A DNA stretch of 64,000 nt from Micromonospora sp. PLK6-60 (lineage in GTDB: Bacteria; Actinomycetota; Actinomycetes; Mycobacteriales; Micromonosporaceae): contig NZ_JAIOAA010000002.1 of NCBI RefSeq assembly GCF_019890675.1, positions 650,351 through 714,350 of the forward strand, given 5' to 3'. Of the stretch, positions 33,971 through 43,308 are shown in pieces. How positions within the stretch are numbered: the first letter of the stretch is position 1; each line of letters begins with the position of its first letter. The notes under the pieces were generated by a model. It saw only the letters and a program-made list of their open reading frames with translations. It did not search any database and was not told the origin of the DNA. The translations under genes were made by a program, and so were the position numbers.

Positions 33971-35152
33971 ATGCCTCGCCGCCCGATCCCCGACGATCCG
34001 TCGATCGGTGACCGCATCCGTGCCCGCCGAGAGCTGCGCGGATGGAGCGTCCGCTACGCCGCCAGCCGTGCCGGCATCTCCCACACGTCCTGGTCGCGCA
34101 TCGAACGTGGCCAGCAGCGCACCGACCGGTACATGGTCGTGGACCTGGCCGCCGCACTCGAATGCTCGGTGGTGGATCTGACCGGGCAGGCGTACACGCC
34201 GGCCGATCGACAGCTCGATGCCGCCCGCGTCGACGCGGAGCGGTTGTGGCGCACCATGATGGACACGCCGATGAGCGGGCGTTCCGCCGCGCCGGCTATG
34301 GTCGAGCAGGTGCGTCGCGAGGCGACGCTCGTGCGTGGCCTCTACGGACGGTGTGACTACGCGGGCGCGCTGCGGCGGCTCGTCGACCTGGTCCCCGCGA
34401 TGCATGGGTTGACCGACCGGCGTGCGGCGTTGGCGGAAATGGTGCCGGTGTACGGCGTGGCGATGGGCTCCCTGCTGAGCGTCAGCTATCCGGCTCACGC
34501 CTGGCTGGCAGCGGAGCGTTGTGTCGAGGCGGCCGGCCTGTTCGACGATCCGGTCGCGGTCGGCGTCGCGACGGCCAATCGGGCGCGGGTGTCCGCCTTT
34601 TCGGGGGCGTACCGGCCGGCGCGTGCGTGGTGTGACGCGGCGGCGGCCGACCTCGCGGCCAGCCCGGCGGGTGGCGCGTTGGACGTGCTGGGATTCCTGC
34701 ACCTCGCCCGGGCGCATCACCTCGCCGGCCTGCGTGACCGTGCCGCCGCCGAGGGCCATCTCGCCGAGGCGGCGCGGATCGCCGCGCACACCGGGGAGAC
34801 GGACAGTTGGGATCTCGCCTGGGGACCACGGAACGTGGCGATGTGGCGGATGGCATTCCTGCTCGACACGGGCCTGCCCGAGGATGCCATGGCGGTGGCT
34901 GCGGGTGTGGACCTGGCCGGTTTGCCGGCGGTGCGACAGGTGTATTTCTGGCTCGACTTGGGACGCGCCGCCGAGGCGGTCGGGCGGGATCGGGAGGCGG
35001 TGCGGATGCTGCTCGCCGCGGAGCGGGTCGGCCCGCAGCACGCCCGGTCGTCCGTCTCGGCTCGGGAGACGGCCCGTGCGTTGCTGCGCCGGGGAGCGAC
35101 TTCGGCCGAGCTGCGAGGGCTGTGCGAACGAATGAGCCTCACGACGCAGTAG
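33971..35152 (+). CDS. XRE-family regulator with TPR-like C-terminal region
   Basis: A 393-residue protein. The helix-turn-helix is at about residues 12-65 (IGDRIRARRELRGWSVRYAA, GISHTSWSRIERGQQ). A long all-helical region of TPR character follows (residues about 95-390), with repeats such as AERCVEAAGLFDDPVAVGVA and GFLHLARAHHLAGLRDRAAA. Actinobacteria carry many such regulators, often near mobile or small accessory genes, and some respond to peptides. The start is ATG 33971, preceded by GGGAGCTGCTG. It is divergent from the hypothetical gene and the XRE pseudogene. Targets unknown. Confidence 0.85.
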   Translation: MPRRPIPDDPSIGDRIRARRELRGWSVRYAASRAGISHTSWSRIERGQQRTDRYMVVDLAAALECSVVDLTGQAYTPADRQLDAARVDAERLWRTMMDTPMSGRSAAPAMVEQVRREATLVRGLYGRCDYAGALRRLVDLVPAMHGLTDRRAALAEMVPVYGVAMGSLLSVSYPAHAWLAAERCVEAAGLFDDPVAVGVATANRARVSAFSGAYRPARAWCDAAAADLAASPAGGALDVLGFLHLARAHHLAGLRDRAAAEGHLAEAARIAAHTGETDSWDLAWGPRNVAMWRMAFLLDTGLPEDAMAVAAGVDLAGLPAVRQVYFWLDLGRAAEAVGRDREAVRMLLAAERVGPQHARSSVSARETARALLRRGATSAELRGLCERMSLTTQ

Positions 35153-35298
35153 TGGTGCGTAAGCGTTCCAGGCGATCTGTGCACTTTCCGTAGCGTCCCG
35201 ATCACAGGCGCGGCGGCATTCTCGCCGGACCCGCGCCTCCAATCCGGCGCGACGGAGGCGGGGCTCTTCGCCGTGTCCTGCATCGAGAGGGATCACCG

Positions 35299-35457
35299 AT
35301 GGGCCGTGGTCAGGGCGAGAGTCGAGGCGAGCAGGCGGAGCGGGCAGAGCAGGAAGCTGCCCGGCAACGGATCATCGCGCAGGCCGAGGCGGAGCGAACA
35401 CCGGTCGAGGACACCACCCGGGCGGTGCCGGATCGGCGGTGGCGTCGTGACCGGTGA
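35299..35457 (+). CDS. Small charged protein (52 aa) coupled to an XRE regulator
   Basis: An ORF of 52 codons starting at ATG 35299, with GAGAGGG about eight bases upstream. The protein is highly charged and probably one long helix (EQAERAEQEAARQRIIAQAE, then TTRAVPDRRWRRDR). Its stop lies 11 bases inside the GTG start region of the XRE gene at 35447, so the two are translationally coupled. No family is recognised. The amphipathic, charge-patterned sequence and overlap favour a real gene over chance. Confidence 0.5.
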   Translation: MGRGQGESRGEQAERAEQEAARQRIIAQAEAERTPVEDTTRAVPDRRWRRDR

Positions 35458-36619
35458 AGGAGTCCCGATCGGCCGGCGCGTCGCCTACCTGCGCGTGCGC
35501 CGCAAGCTGTCGCAGCAGTCGTGCGCCGACCGCCTCGGCAAGTCGAAGAGCTGGGTGGACAAGGTCGAGCGGGGCGTGCGGCCCCTGGAGCGGGTGTCGA
35601 CGATCCGCGAGGTCGCGGCGGTGCTGCGGGTCGACGCGGCCACCCTGCTCGGCCCCGACGCCCGGCCGGCCGGGGCAGCCGAGCGCACCGAGGGCGTCGC
35701 GCGCATCCGGGCGGCGCTGTCCACGTACGGGTTGACGCCCGGCCGCGATCTCCCGCCCGATCGGTTGGGTCAGGCCGTGGGGCACGCCTGGAGCACCTAC
35801 CGGTACGCCCGCTATCCGCAGTTGGTCGAGCAACTCCCGGCGTTGCTGACCGACGTCCAACACACCCAGACGCGGGATCGCACCCTCGACCGCGCGGCGG
35901 TGGTGGACGCGTACCGGGTGACGGCGGCGCTGCTGACCAAGCTGGACGAGGCGAGTCTCGCGTGGTTGGCCGCCGACCGGGCGATGACCGCAGCGACCGG
36001 GGACCGGACGCTGCTGGCCTGCGCGGCGGTGCAACTCGGCCCGGTGTTGCGGGCGTCGGCGCGGGCGCGGTCGGTGTTGCTGGCCGCCGCGTACCGGATC
36101 GGTCCGCGCGACCCCGATTCGGGTACGCCGGGGGAGCTGTCGCTGTGCGGCACGTTGCTGGCGCAGGCCGCGCTGACCGCGGCCCGGGCGGGCAACGCGC
36201 GTGCGGCCGGCGAGTTGCTGTACGAGGCGGGGGAGATGGCCGCCCGGGTGGGCGACGGGCACGACCACCACCGGACCGCGTTCGGGCCGGCGGCCGTAAA
36301 TGTGGCGCGGGTCGTCGCCGCCGTGGATCTGGGCGACGGTGCGGCGGCGGTCACCGGGCACGAGAAGGCGATCCAGGGGGAGGGGTGGCGGTGGCTGCCG
36401 CTCGAACACCGCGCGGCGCATCTGGTGGACGCCGCGCGGGCGTACCTCATGGTGGGTGACGCCGAGAGCGCGGCGAAGGTGCTGGTCCGGGCAGACCGCC
36501 TCGCGCCGGCCGAGATCCGGCACCGGCCGGCGGCGGGCAACCTGGTCGCCCAAGTCGCCCGCCACGCGGACGCCGCCGCGCTGATCGCGCCCCTGGCGCG
36601 TGCTCTCGGGATCGACTGA
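35447..36619 (+). CDS. XRE-family regulator
   Basis: A 390-residue protein with an N-terminal helix-turn-helix (IGRRVAYLRVRRKLSQQSCA, KSKSWVDKVERGVRPLERVS). A helical C-terminal region of TPR type ends in VLVRADRLAPAEIRHRPAAG and ALIAPLARALGID. The GTG start at 35447 overlaps the 52-residue ORF upstream. The C-terminal 45 residues are closely matched by a stranded fragment at 48140-48286, so the genome had at least one more paralogue. It may act with the small upstream protein. Targets unknown. Confidence 0.82.
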   Translation: MTGEGVPIGRRVAYLRVRRKLSQQSCADRLGKSKSWVDKVERGVRPLERVSTIREVAAVLRVDAATLLGPDARPAGAAERTEGVARIRAALSTYGLTPGRDLPPDRLGQAVGHAWSTYRYARYPQLVEQLPALLTDVQHTQTRDRTLDRAAVVDAYRVTAALLTKLDEASLAWLAADRAMTAATGDRTLLACAAVQLGPVLRASARARSVLLAAAYRIGPRDPDSGTPGELSLCGTLLAQAALTAARAGNARAAGELLYEAGEMAARVGDGHDHHRTAFGPAAVNVARVVAAVDLGDGAAAVTGHEKAIQGEGWRWLPLEHRAAHLVDAARAYLMVGDAESAAKVLVRADRLAPAEIRHRPAAGNLVAQVARHADAAALIAPLARALGID

Positions 36620-36628
36620 GCGAGGGTG

Positions 36629-36705
36629 CGTCGATCATGGAGTTGTGGCCCCTCGCATAAGGCGCGCAAGCCGCAAACCCTGGCGCCACAAGTCCATGAT
36701 CGACG
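36629..36705. terminator. Hairpin after the XRE gene
   Basis: Arms of 21 bases (36629-36649 and 36685-36705, core CGATCATGGA-TTGTGGC) with one mismatch and a 35-base loop, ten bases beyond the XRE stop. Likely terminator and probably a dispersed repeat type of this genome. Confidence 0.6.
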
Positions 36706-36763
36706 GAAGCGGGGCCGTGCTGGGACTGGTCAATCGGCATTCGCGAGTTCAAACTCCGCTGTT

Positions 36764-36804
36764 GTCACGACTTTCGGGTGTGAAACTCACTGGTTCGTCG
36801 TGAC
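36764..36804. promoter_or_regulatory. Inverted repeat upstream of the lanthipeptide cluster
   Basis: GTCACGAC (36764-36771) and GTCGTGAC (36797-36804) form an 8-bp inverted repeat spaced by 25 bases, about 75-115 bases before the LanKC start. It could be a regulator site for the RamR-like proteins downstream of the cluster, but their known sites are not recognisably matched. Confidence 0.3.
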
Positions 36805-36877
36805 TTGTCGCACTGGGCTTGCGCCTCCACCATCCGCAGGATTGACGTCAACCGATCAGCCGGTGGAGGCAACCGAC

Positions 36878-39427
36878 ATGGACGAACGGTACGACTCGTA
36901 CTGCGCGGTCGATCCGCTCTTCTACGACTCCCTGGCCAGCACCACGGCCGAGACCGGCGGCTACTCGACCGGCCCCGTCCCGCAGGGCTGGGAGTGCGAG
37001 GCCAAGGACGACTGGATGATCCACGGCCCGGTGGACGGTTCCCTCCCCGCCCAGGGCTGGAAGATCCACATCTCCGCTCGCCTGGACAACGCCGAGCGCG
37101 TCCTCGCCCGGGTGGTCGACTACTGCCGGCCCCGCGGCATCCCGTTCAAGCACCTGCGCGGGCCGCGCCTGCTGCTCATGCGCAACAGCAAGTACGCCCG
37201 GCGCGGCGCCAGCGGCAAGTTCGTCACCGTCTACCCGCGCGACGACGCCGAGCTGGAGCTGACGGCCAAGGAACTCGCCGGCCTCCTCGACGGCGAGCAG
37301 GGGCCGTACATCCTCAGCGACCTGCGCTACGGCGACGGCCCGGTCTACCTGCGCTACGGCGGTTTCGCCGCCCGCTACTGCGTCTCCGCCGACGGGCAGA
37401 CCGTGCCGGCGATCGAGGACGCGGACGGCGTCCTGGTGCCCGACCGGCGGGACCCGGTGTTCCACGTGCCGGAGTGGGTGACGCTGCCCGACTTCCTCGC
37501 CCCGCACCTGGCCGCCCGCAACGCGGCGACCACGACCGACCTGCCCTACCGGATCGAGAAGGTCATCCACTTCTCCAACGGCGGCGGCCTGTACGAGGCC
37601 CGCGACACCCGCACCGACCAGCGGGTGGTGCTCAAGGAGGCCCGCCCGTACGCCGGGCTGGACGCCACCGGCGCCGACGCGGTGACTCGGCTGCGCCGCG
37701 AGGCGGAGATGCTCCGGCGGCTGGCCGACGTGCCGCACCTGGTGCGGGTGCACGACGAGTTCAGCTTCGGCGGGCACGAGTTCCTGGCCCTCGTCTTCGT
37801 CGAGGGCCGCCCGCTCAACCAACTGGTGGTGGAGCGCTACCCGCTGGTCCACGCGGACGCGGACCGGGCCGACTACACCCGCTGGGCCCTCGACGTGCAC
37901 CGCCAGGTCGCCGAGGCCGTCGCCGCCATCCACGCGCACGGTGTCGTCTACGGCGACCTGCACATGTTCAACATCATGGTCGGCGCCGACGGCGAGGTGA
38001 CCCTTATCGACTTCGAGGTGGCCGCTGACGTCACCCAGGCGACCCGGCCCGCGCTGCGCAACCAGGCGTTCGCCGCACCGCGCGACCGCACCGGCGCCGA
38101 CGTCGACAGGTACGCCCTGGCCTGCCTGCGGCTGGCCCTGTTCCTGCCGTTGACCGCGATGCTGCGGCTCGCGCCCGCCAAGGCGGCGCACCTGGCCGAC
38201 GTGGTAGCAGAGAACTTCCCCATTCCGCGCGAGCTGCTGGACGAGGCGGTCGAGGTGATCGTGGGTGAGCGGCCGGCGGACCTCCGGCGGGCCGTCACGG
38301 TCGACCCGGACGACTGGCCCGGCCTACGCGACCGGCTCGCCGCGGCGATCACCGCGAGCGCCACCCCGGAGCGCGACGACCGACTCTTCCCCGGCGACAT
38401 CCGCCAGTTCGCCGGCGCGGACGGCGGGCTCAACCTGGCGTACGGGGCGGCCGGGGTGCTCTGGGCGCTGCACGTCAGCGGCGCCGGCACCGACCCCGCG
38501 CACGAGCGGTGGCTGATCGACCGGGTCCGCCACCCCGCCTCCGGCAGCCGCCTCGGCCTCTACGACGGGCTGCACGGCATCGCGTACGTGCTGGACCTGC
38601 TCGGCCACCGGGACGAGGCGCTGCGCCTGCTCGACCTCTGCCTCGACCAGCCCTGGACCGAGTTGCGCGACGACCTGACCGGCGGACTGCCCGGCATCGC
38701 GCTGAACCTGGCGCACTTCGCCGCGCGCACCGGCGAGCGGCGCTACGCCGACGCCGCCCGGCAGGTTGTCGACGTGGTGGTCGGCCGGCTCGGCGACGTC
38801 GAGTCGGTCGCCGAGATCAGCGGCGGTCAGCACCCGTACGCCGGGCTGACCCGGGGCGGGGCCGGCGTGGCGCTGATGCTGCTGCGGATGTACGAGCTGC
38901 ACGGCGAGCCCGCGCTGCTCGACCACGCCCGCACCGCGCTGCGGCAGGACCTGCGCCGCTGCGTACGCCGCGACGCCGGGCACCTGGAGGTCAACGAGGG
39001 CTGGCGGACCATGCCCTACCTGGCCGAGGGCAGCGTGGGCATCGGGCTGGTGCTCGACCAGTACCTGCGGCACCGCCCCGACGACGAGCTGCGCGACGAG
39101 GCGACCGCGATCCGCCGCGGCGCGGACTCCCCGTTCTACGCGCAGTCCGGCCTCTTCGCCGGCCGCGCCGGAATCGTCGCGTACCTCGCCGAGCACGGCG
39201 ACCGGGACGCGGCCCGGCAGCAGGCCCGGCTGCTCGGCTGGCACGCCCTGCCGTACCGGGACCGGACCGCCTTCCCCGGCGACCAGCTCCTGCGCCTGTC
39301 CATGGACCTGGCCACCGGCACCGCCGGGGTGCTCGCCGCGCTCGCCGCGACCCGGCCGGACCACCCGCTCCACCTGCCGTTCCTGACCCCGCTGCCCGAC
39401 GCGACGACGGTCGCGGACGTCGGCTGA
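36878..39427 (+). CDS. ramC: Class III lanthipeptide synthetase LanKC (RamC-like)
   Basis: An 849-residue trifunctional enzyme. An N-terminal lyase region (about 1-220) starts YDSYCAVDPLFYDSLA. The Ser/Thr kinase domain (about 225-520) has Lys253 in VVLKEARPYAG, the catalytic loop VVYGDLHMFNIMV with Asp360, and LIDFE in place of DFG. The C-terminal LanC-like cyclase (about 540-849) has GLPGIALNLAHFA, GLTRGGAGVALML and GLFAGRAGIVAYL and shows no Cys-Cys-His zinc set, as usual for class III. It would phosphorylate and eliminate Ser residues of the two peptides encoded next and form the rings. Start ATG 36878 with GGTGGAGG upstream. Gene order equals the Streptomyces ram cluster. Confidence 0.93.
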   Translation: MDERYDSYCAVDPLFYDSLASTTAETGGYSTGPVPQGWECEAKDDWMIHGPVDGSLPAQGWKIHISARLDNAERVLARVVDYCRPRGIPFKHLRGPRLLLMRNSKYARRGASGKFVTVYPRDDAELELTAKELAGLLDGEQGPYILSDLRYGDGPVYLRYGGFAARYCVSADGQTVPAIEDADGVLVPDRRDPVFHVPEWVTLPDFLAPHLAARNAATTTDLPYRIEKVIHFSNGGGLYEARDTRTDQRVVLKEARPYAGLDATGADAVTRLRREAEMLRRLADVPHLVRVHDEFSFGGHEFLALVFVEGRPLNQLVVERYPLVHADADRADYTRWALDVHRQVAEAVAAIHAHGVVYGDLHMFNIMVGADGEVTLIDFEVAADVTQATRPALRNQAFAAPRDRTGADVDRYALACLRLALFLPLTAMLRLAPAKAAHLADVVAENFPIPRELLDEAVEVIVGERPADLRRAVTVDPDDWPGLRDRLAAAITASATPERDDRLFPGDIRQFAGADGGLNLAYGAAGVLWALHVSGAGTDPAHERWLIDRVRHPASGSRLGLYDGLHGIAYVLDLLGHRDEALRLLDLCLDQPWTELRDDLTGGLPGIALNLAHFAARTGERRYADAARQVVDVVVGRLGDVESVAEISGGQHPYAGLTRGGAGVALMLLRMYELHGEPALLDHARTALRQDLRRCVRRDAGHLEVNEGWRTMPYLAEGSVGIGLVLDQYLRHRPDDELRDEATAIRRGADSPFYAQSGLFAGRAGIVAYLAEHGDRDAARQQARLLGWHALPYRDRTAFPGDQLLRLSMDLATGTAGVLAALAATRPDHPLHLPFLTPLPDATTVADVG

Positions 39428-39496
39428 GCGGCCACCGACCCCCCGGCTTCCCCGGGGTGACCCGACCCGACGCGACCCGAGAGGAGGTGAATCGAC

Positions 39497-39616
39497 ATGG
39501 CTCTGCTCGATCTTCAGGGGATGGAGCTGCCGGCCGCCGGGCGCACCGGCGGTGGCAGCCAGGCCAGCCTGCTGCTCTGCGGCGACAGCTCGCTGAGCGT
39601 CACCACCTGCAAGTGA
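39497..39616 (+). CDS. ramS: SapB-like lanthipeptide precursor 1
   Basis: A 39-residue precursor. The leader (about 1-17) has the class III box LLDLQGMELP. The core carries two S-x-x-S-x-x-x-C motifs, Ser21-Ser24-Cys28 and Ser31-Ser34-Cys38, with ASLLLCGDSSLS in common with the RamS/SapB precursor. Final residue Lys39. The ribosome-binding site GAGGAGGT lies eight bases before the ATG. The product is probably a hydrophobic, surface-active peptide that helps aerial growth; in Streptomyces SapB does this. It differs from the second copy at only three positions: Gly15, Gln22 and Lys39. Confidence 0.93.
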   Translation: MALLDLQGMELPAAGRTGGGSQASLLLCGDSSLSVTTCK

Positions 39617-39684
39617 CCCGCCGGTCATCGATCGCGATGACCGCCCGACCGACGACCGACGTCACGAGAGAAAGAGGAACCGAC

Positions 39685-39804
39685 ATGGCTCTGCTCGACC
39701 TCCAGGGAATGGAACTGCCGGCCGCCGAGCGCACCGGCGGTGGCAGCCGCGCCAGCCTGCTGCTCTGCGGCGACAGCTCGCTGAGCGTCACCACCTGCAA
39801 CTGA
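39685..39804 (+). CDS. ramS: SapB-like lanthipeptide precursor 2
   Basis: A 39-residue paralogue of the preceding precursor with Glu15, Arg22 and Asn39 in place of Gly, Gln and Lys. The Arg in GSRASLLLC and the C-terminal TTCN match Streptomyces SapB more closely. Both S-x-x-S-x-x-x-C motifs are intact. Ribosome-binding site AAGAGGAA. The 68 bases between the copies differ from the upstream flank of copy 1, so the duplication covers little more than the coding sequence. The ABC exporter genes follow. Confidence 0.93.
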   Translation: MALLDLQGMELPAAERTGGGSRASLLLCGDSSLSVTTCN

Positions 39805-39868
39805 CGATCAGTCGCTTGGCCCCGGGCCGGCTCACGCCGGTCCGGGGCCCGCGCCCGTGGGAGGCCCG

Positions 39869-41536
39869 ATGACCCCCGCCGACCGGCTCGCACTGCGCGC
39901 CGTGGGTTTCGCCGGCTGGTGGACCCCGACGTTGGCGGTGCTCGCCGTGGTCGAGGTGGCGGCCGAGCTGGCGCTGCCCGCCGTCCTGGGCCGCGCGGTG
40001 GACGCCGCCGTCGGTGCCGGGCCGCAGTCTTCGTCCGGCCGGTGGATCGTCGTGGTCGCCGCGTTGGTGCTGGTGCTGATCGGCACCCGGGCCGTGCAGG
40101 ACTACGGCACCGGCGTGGCCGGGGCCCGGTCGGTGGCCGCGCTGCGGCACGCCCTGATCCGCCACCTCTTCGCCCTCGATCCGCGCACCGTGGGCCGCCG
40201 GCCGGTGGGTGATCTGGTCGGCCGGCTGGTGGGGCAGGTCGCCGACGCCGGGCAGGCCGCCCCGACCGTCGTCCTGGCCGGTAGCGTGCTGCTGCCGCCG
40301 CTTGGCAGTCTGGTCGCGCTCACCCTGATCGACGCCTGGCTCGGCCTGACCTTCGTGGTGGGACTGGTGCTCCTGGCCGTGCTGCTGCGGCGTTTCGTCA
40401 GCGCGGCCTCCGGCGCGGTCGCCGGCTACCAGCGGGCCCAGGGGGACCTGGCCGGGCGGCTGGTCGAGGCGCTCGCCGGCGCGCGGACGATCACGGCCGC
40501 CGGCACCGCCGGACGGGAGGTCGACCGGGTACTCACCCCGCTGCCGGAGCTGCACCGCCACGGCGTCCGCACCTGGCGGGTGCTCGCCGGGGCGTCCGCC
40601 CGGGGGGCCCTGCTCAACCCGCTGCTGCAACTGGCGGTCGTGGCGGTCGGTGGTTGGTCGCTGTCGGCCGGGCGGCTGACTCCCGGTGAACTGCTCGCCG
40701 CCCTCCAGTACGCCGCGATCGGGGCGGGACTGGGCGCCGCGATCGCCGCCGTCAACACCGCCGTCCGGGTCCGCGCCGGCTGCGCCCGGGCCGCCGAGAT
40801 TCTCGACGAACCGGCCCGCCGACACGGTGCCCGGGACCTGCCGCCCGGACCGGGTCGGCTGGAGCTGTGCGGCGTCGGCGTCCGGGGCGAGGACGGACGG
40901 CCGCTGCTCGACCGGGTCGACCTGCGGGTGCCGGGCGGGACGCTGCTGGCCGTTGTCGGGCCGTCCGGCGCCGGCAAGTCACTGCTGGCGGCGGTGGCCG
41001 GCCGGCTGCGCGACCCGGACGCCGGCGAGGTACGACTGGACGGCGTGCCGCTGCGGGAGTTGACGCCGGCGACGCTGGGCCGGGCGGTCGGTTACGGCTT
41101 CGAGCGGCCCGTCCTGGTCGGTGCGACGGTCGGCGAGGCGGTCGGCTGCGGCGACGACCCGGTGCCGCTGGCCCGGGCGGCGCAGGTGCACGACGTGCTG
41201 CGGCTGCTGCCCGAGCGCTACCGCACCCCGCTGACCGGGCTGGCCCTCTCCGGCGGCGAGCGGCAGCGGCTCGGGCTGGCCCGCGCGCTGCGGGCCGAGC
41301 GGCTGCTGATCCTCGACGACGCGACGTCCAGCCTGGACACCGTCACCGAGCACCGGGTGGTGGACGCGCTCACCGGCCACCACGACCGGCGTACCCGGGT
41401 GGTGGTGAGCCACCGGGTGGGCACGGCCGCCCGCGCCGACCTGGTGGCCTGGGTGGAGGGCGGCCGGATACGGGCGGTGGGCCCGCACGAGGTGCTCTGG
41501 GCGGACCCGGCCTACCGGGCGGTGTTCCGGTCGTGA
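39869..41536 (+). CDS. ramA: ABC transporter half, permease-ATPase fusion (RamA-like)
   Basis: A 555-residue exporter half-transporter: six transmembrane helices (about 15-300) then an ATPase domain with Walker A GPSGAGKSLL, signature LSGGERQRLGLARAL and Walker B LLILDDATSS. With the next gene it should form a heterodimeric exporter for the lanthipeptide. The next gene starts inside its stop (GTGA), so the two are translationally coupled. No peptidase domain is present, so the leader must be removed by another protease. Start ATG 39869 with GGGAGG. Confidence 0.92.
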   Translation: MTPADRLALRAVGFAGWWTPTLAVLAVVEVAAELALPAVLGRAVDAAVGAGPQSSSGRWIVVVAALVLVLIGTRAVQDYGTGVAGARSVAALRHALIRHLFALDPRTVGRRPVGDLVGRLVGQVADAGQAAPTVVLAGSVLLPPLGSLVALTLIDAWLGLTFVVGLVLLAVLLRRFVSAASGAVAGYQRAQGDLAGRLVEALAGARTITAAGTAGREVDRVLTPLPELHRHGVRTWRVLAGASARGALLNPLLQLAVVAVGGWSLSAGRLTPGELLAALQYAAIGAGLGAAIAAVNTAVRVRAGCARAAEILDEPARRHGARDLPPGPGRLELCGVGVRGEDGRPLLDRVDLRVPGGTLLAVVGPSGAGKSLLAAVAGRLRDPDAGEVRLDGVPLRELTPATLGRAVGYGFERPVLVGATVGEAVGCGDDPVPLARAAQVHDVLRLLPERYRTPLTGLALSGGERQRLGLARALRAERLLILDDATSSLDTVTEHRVVDALTGHHDRRTRVVVSHRVGTAARADLVAWVEGGRIRAVGPHEVLWADPAYRAVFRS

Positions 41537-43308
41537 CCACTGTGGGTGCGGTGACCCGGGCGGCGCTGTCGGCGCGGCGCGGCCCGCTGCTGCGCCTGGC
41601 CGGCTGGTCGCTGGCCGAGGCGCTGCCGGCGGCGCTGACCGGCCTGCTGACCGCCCGGGCCGTGGACGAGGGGTTCCTGGCCGGCCGGCCCGGCGTCGGG
41701 CTGCTCTGGTTGGGTCTGCTGGCGCTCGCCGTGCTGGTCGGCGCGCTCGGCACCCGGCAGGCGTACGGGCTGCTGGGGGAGGTCGTGGAACCGTTCCGGG
41801 ACGACCTGCTGCGCCGGGTCGTGGCCGGCACGCTGGCCGGCGCGAGCGACGGGCGGGGCGACGACGCGGCGGTGACCCGGCTGACCCACCAGGTGGAGAT
41901 GGTCCGGGACACCTGGGCCGGCCTGCTGATGGTGGTCCGGGGTTTCGTGTTCGCCGCCGGTGCCGCCGTGGTCGGCCTGCTGTCCCTGGCCGCCCCGGTC
42001 GCGCTGCTGGTGATCGCGCCGGTGCTCGTCGGGCTCCTGCTCTTCGCGGCGGCCCTACCGGCGATGGTGGCCCGGCAGCGCGAGTACGTCCGGGCCGGTG
42101 AGCGGCTCGGCCGGGACGCGGTCGTCGCGGTGGCCGGGCATCGCGACGTCACGGTCAGCGGGAGCGGGGACCGGGTCGTCGGCTGGCTCGGCGATGACGT
42201 CGACGCACAGGCGGGGGTGGAGCGGCGGCTGGCCACCATGGCCGCCGCGCGGAGCCTGAGCCTGGCCGTCGGTGGTTGGCTGCCGGTGCCGGTGCTGCTG
42301 CTCGCCGCCCCGTGGCTGCTCGGGCAGGGCCTCGGGCCGGGCGCGCTGCTCGGCGCGCTGGTCTATGTCGTACACGGCATCCAGCCGGCGCTGCACACCC
42401 TGTTCCAGGGAGTGGCGGCGGGCGGTCTCCGCTTCGTGGTCACCCTCGATCGGCTGCTGCGGACCTGCGTACCCCCGGCGGAGCCCCGCGTCGCGGCGGC
42501 CGGGTCGCCGCCCGACCCGGCCGCGCCCGCGCTGTCGCTGCGGGCGGTGACCTTCCGGTACGGGCCGCACGCCGTGCCGGTGCTCGACGGCCTCGACCTG
42601 GCCGTGCCGGCCGGCGACCACCTGGCGATCGTCGGCGCGAGCGGCATCGGCAAGTCCACCCTGGCGGGGTTGATGGCCGGGGTGTTGCGCCCCCAGTCCG
42701 GCACGGTCCACCTCGCCGGGACGCCGGTGGACGACCTCGACGCGGCTGAGCGGGCCGCCCGCCGGGTGCTGATCCCGCAGGAGGCGTACGTGTTCACCGG
42801 CACGATGCGGGACAACCTCCGGTACCTGCGACCCGACCTCGACGACGCGGCCATCACCCGGGCGGCGGACCAACTGGGCCTGGCCGGCCTGGTGACCCGG
42901 CTCGGCGGCCTGGACGCGACCCTGCGGCCGGCGGGCCTCTCCGCCGGGGAACGCCAGCAGGTGGCCCTGTTGCGTGCCTGGCTCTCGCCGGCACCGCTGG
43001 TCATCCTCGACGAGGCGACCTGCCACCTGGACCCGGCCACCGAAGCACGCCTGGAACTGGCCTTCGCCGCCCGGCCCGGCACCCTCGTGGTGATCGCACA
43101 CCGGATCAGCTCGGCGGTGCGGGCCCGGCGGGTACTGCTGCTGGACGGTGAGCACGCCCACCTGGACAGTCACCGGGGGCTGCTGGACAGCTCGGCGGCC
43201 TACCGGGAACTGGTGGGCTACTGGGAGGGCGAACGGGTCAGATCCAGCACGAGTCCTGGGCGGTCCGCACCGCTTCCCAGCGGGTCCGCGCCCCGGTCTT
43301 CGCCATGA
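41533..43308 (+). CDS. ramB: ABC transporter half, permease-ATPase fusion (RamB-like)
   Basis: A 591-residue partner of the preceding half-transporter. Transmembrane domain about 15-310. The ATPase has Walker A GASGIGKSTL, signature LSAGERQQVALLRAW and Walker B PLVILDEATC followed by HLDPATEARL. The start is GTG at 41533, overlapping the upstream stop. Its last 71 bases overlap the 3' end of the convergent regulator gene (43238-43849), an unusually long tail-to-tail overlap. Role: lanthipeptide export. Confidence 0.92.
   Translation: MTTVGAVTRAALSARRGPLLRLAGWSLAEALPAALTGLLTARAVDEGFLAGRPGVGLLWLGLLALAVLVGALGTRQAYGLLGEVVEPFRDDLLRRVVAGTLAGASDGRGDDAAVTRLTHQVEMVRDTWAGLLMVVRGFVFAAGAAVVGLLSLAAPVALLVIAPVLVGLLLFAAALPAMVARQREYVRAGERLGRDAVVAVAGHRDVTVSGSGDRVVGWLGDDVDAQAGVERRLATMAAARSLSLAVGGWLPVPVLLLAAPWLLGQGLGPGALLGALVYVVHGIQPALHTLFQGVAAGGLRFVVTLDRLLRTCVPPAEPRVAAAGSPPDPAAPALSLRAVTFRYGPHAVPVLDGLDLAVPAGDHLAIVGASGIGKSTLAGLMAGVLRPQSGTVHLAGTPVDDLDAAERAARRVLIPQEAYVFTGTMRDNLRYLRPDLDDAAITRAADQLGLAGLVTRLGGLDATLRPAGLSAGERQQVALLRAWLSPAPLVILDEATCHLDPATEARLELAFAARPGTLVVIAHRISSAVRARRVLLLDGEHAHLDSHRGLLDSSAAYRELVGYWEGERVRSSTSPGRSAPLPSGSAPRSSP

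Noticed and set aside
36626..36877. An 84-codon N-terminal extension of the LanKC protein
   Set aside because: It runs through a hairpin region and lacks family similarity, whereas ATG 36878 has a GGAGG site and gives the usual RamC N-terminus.
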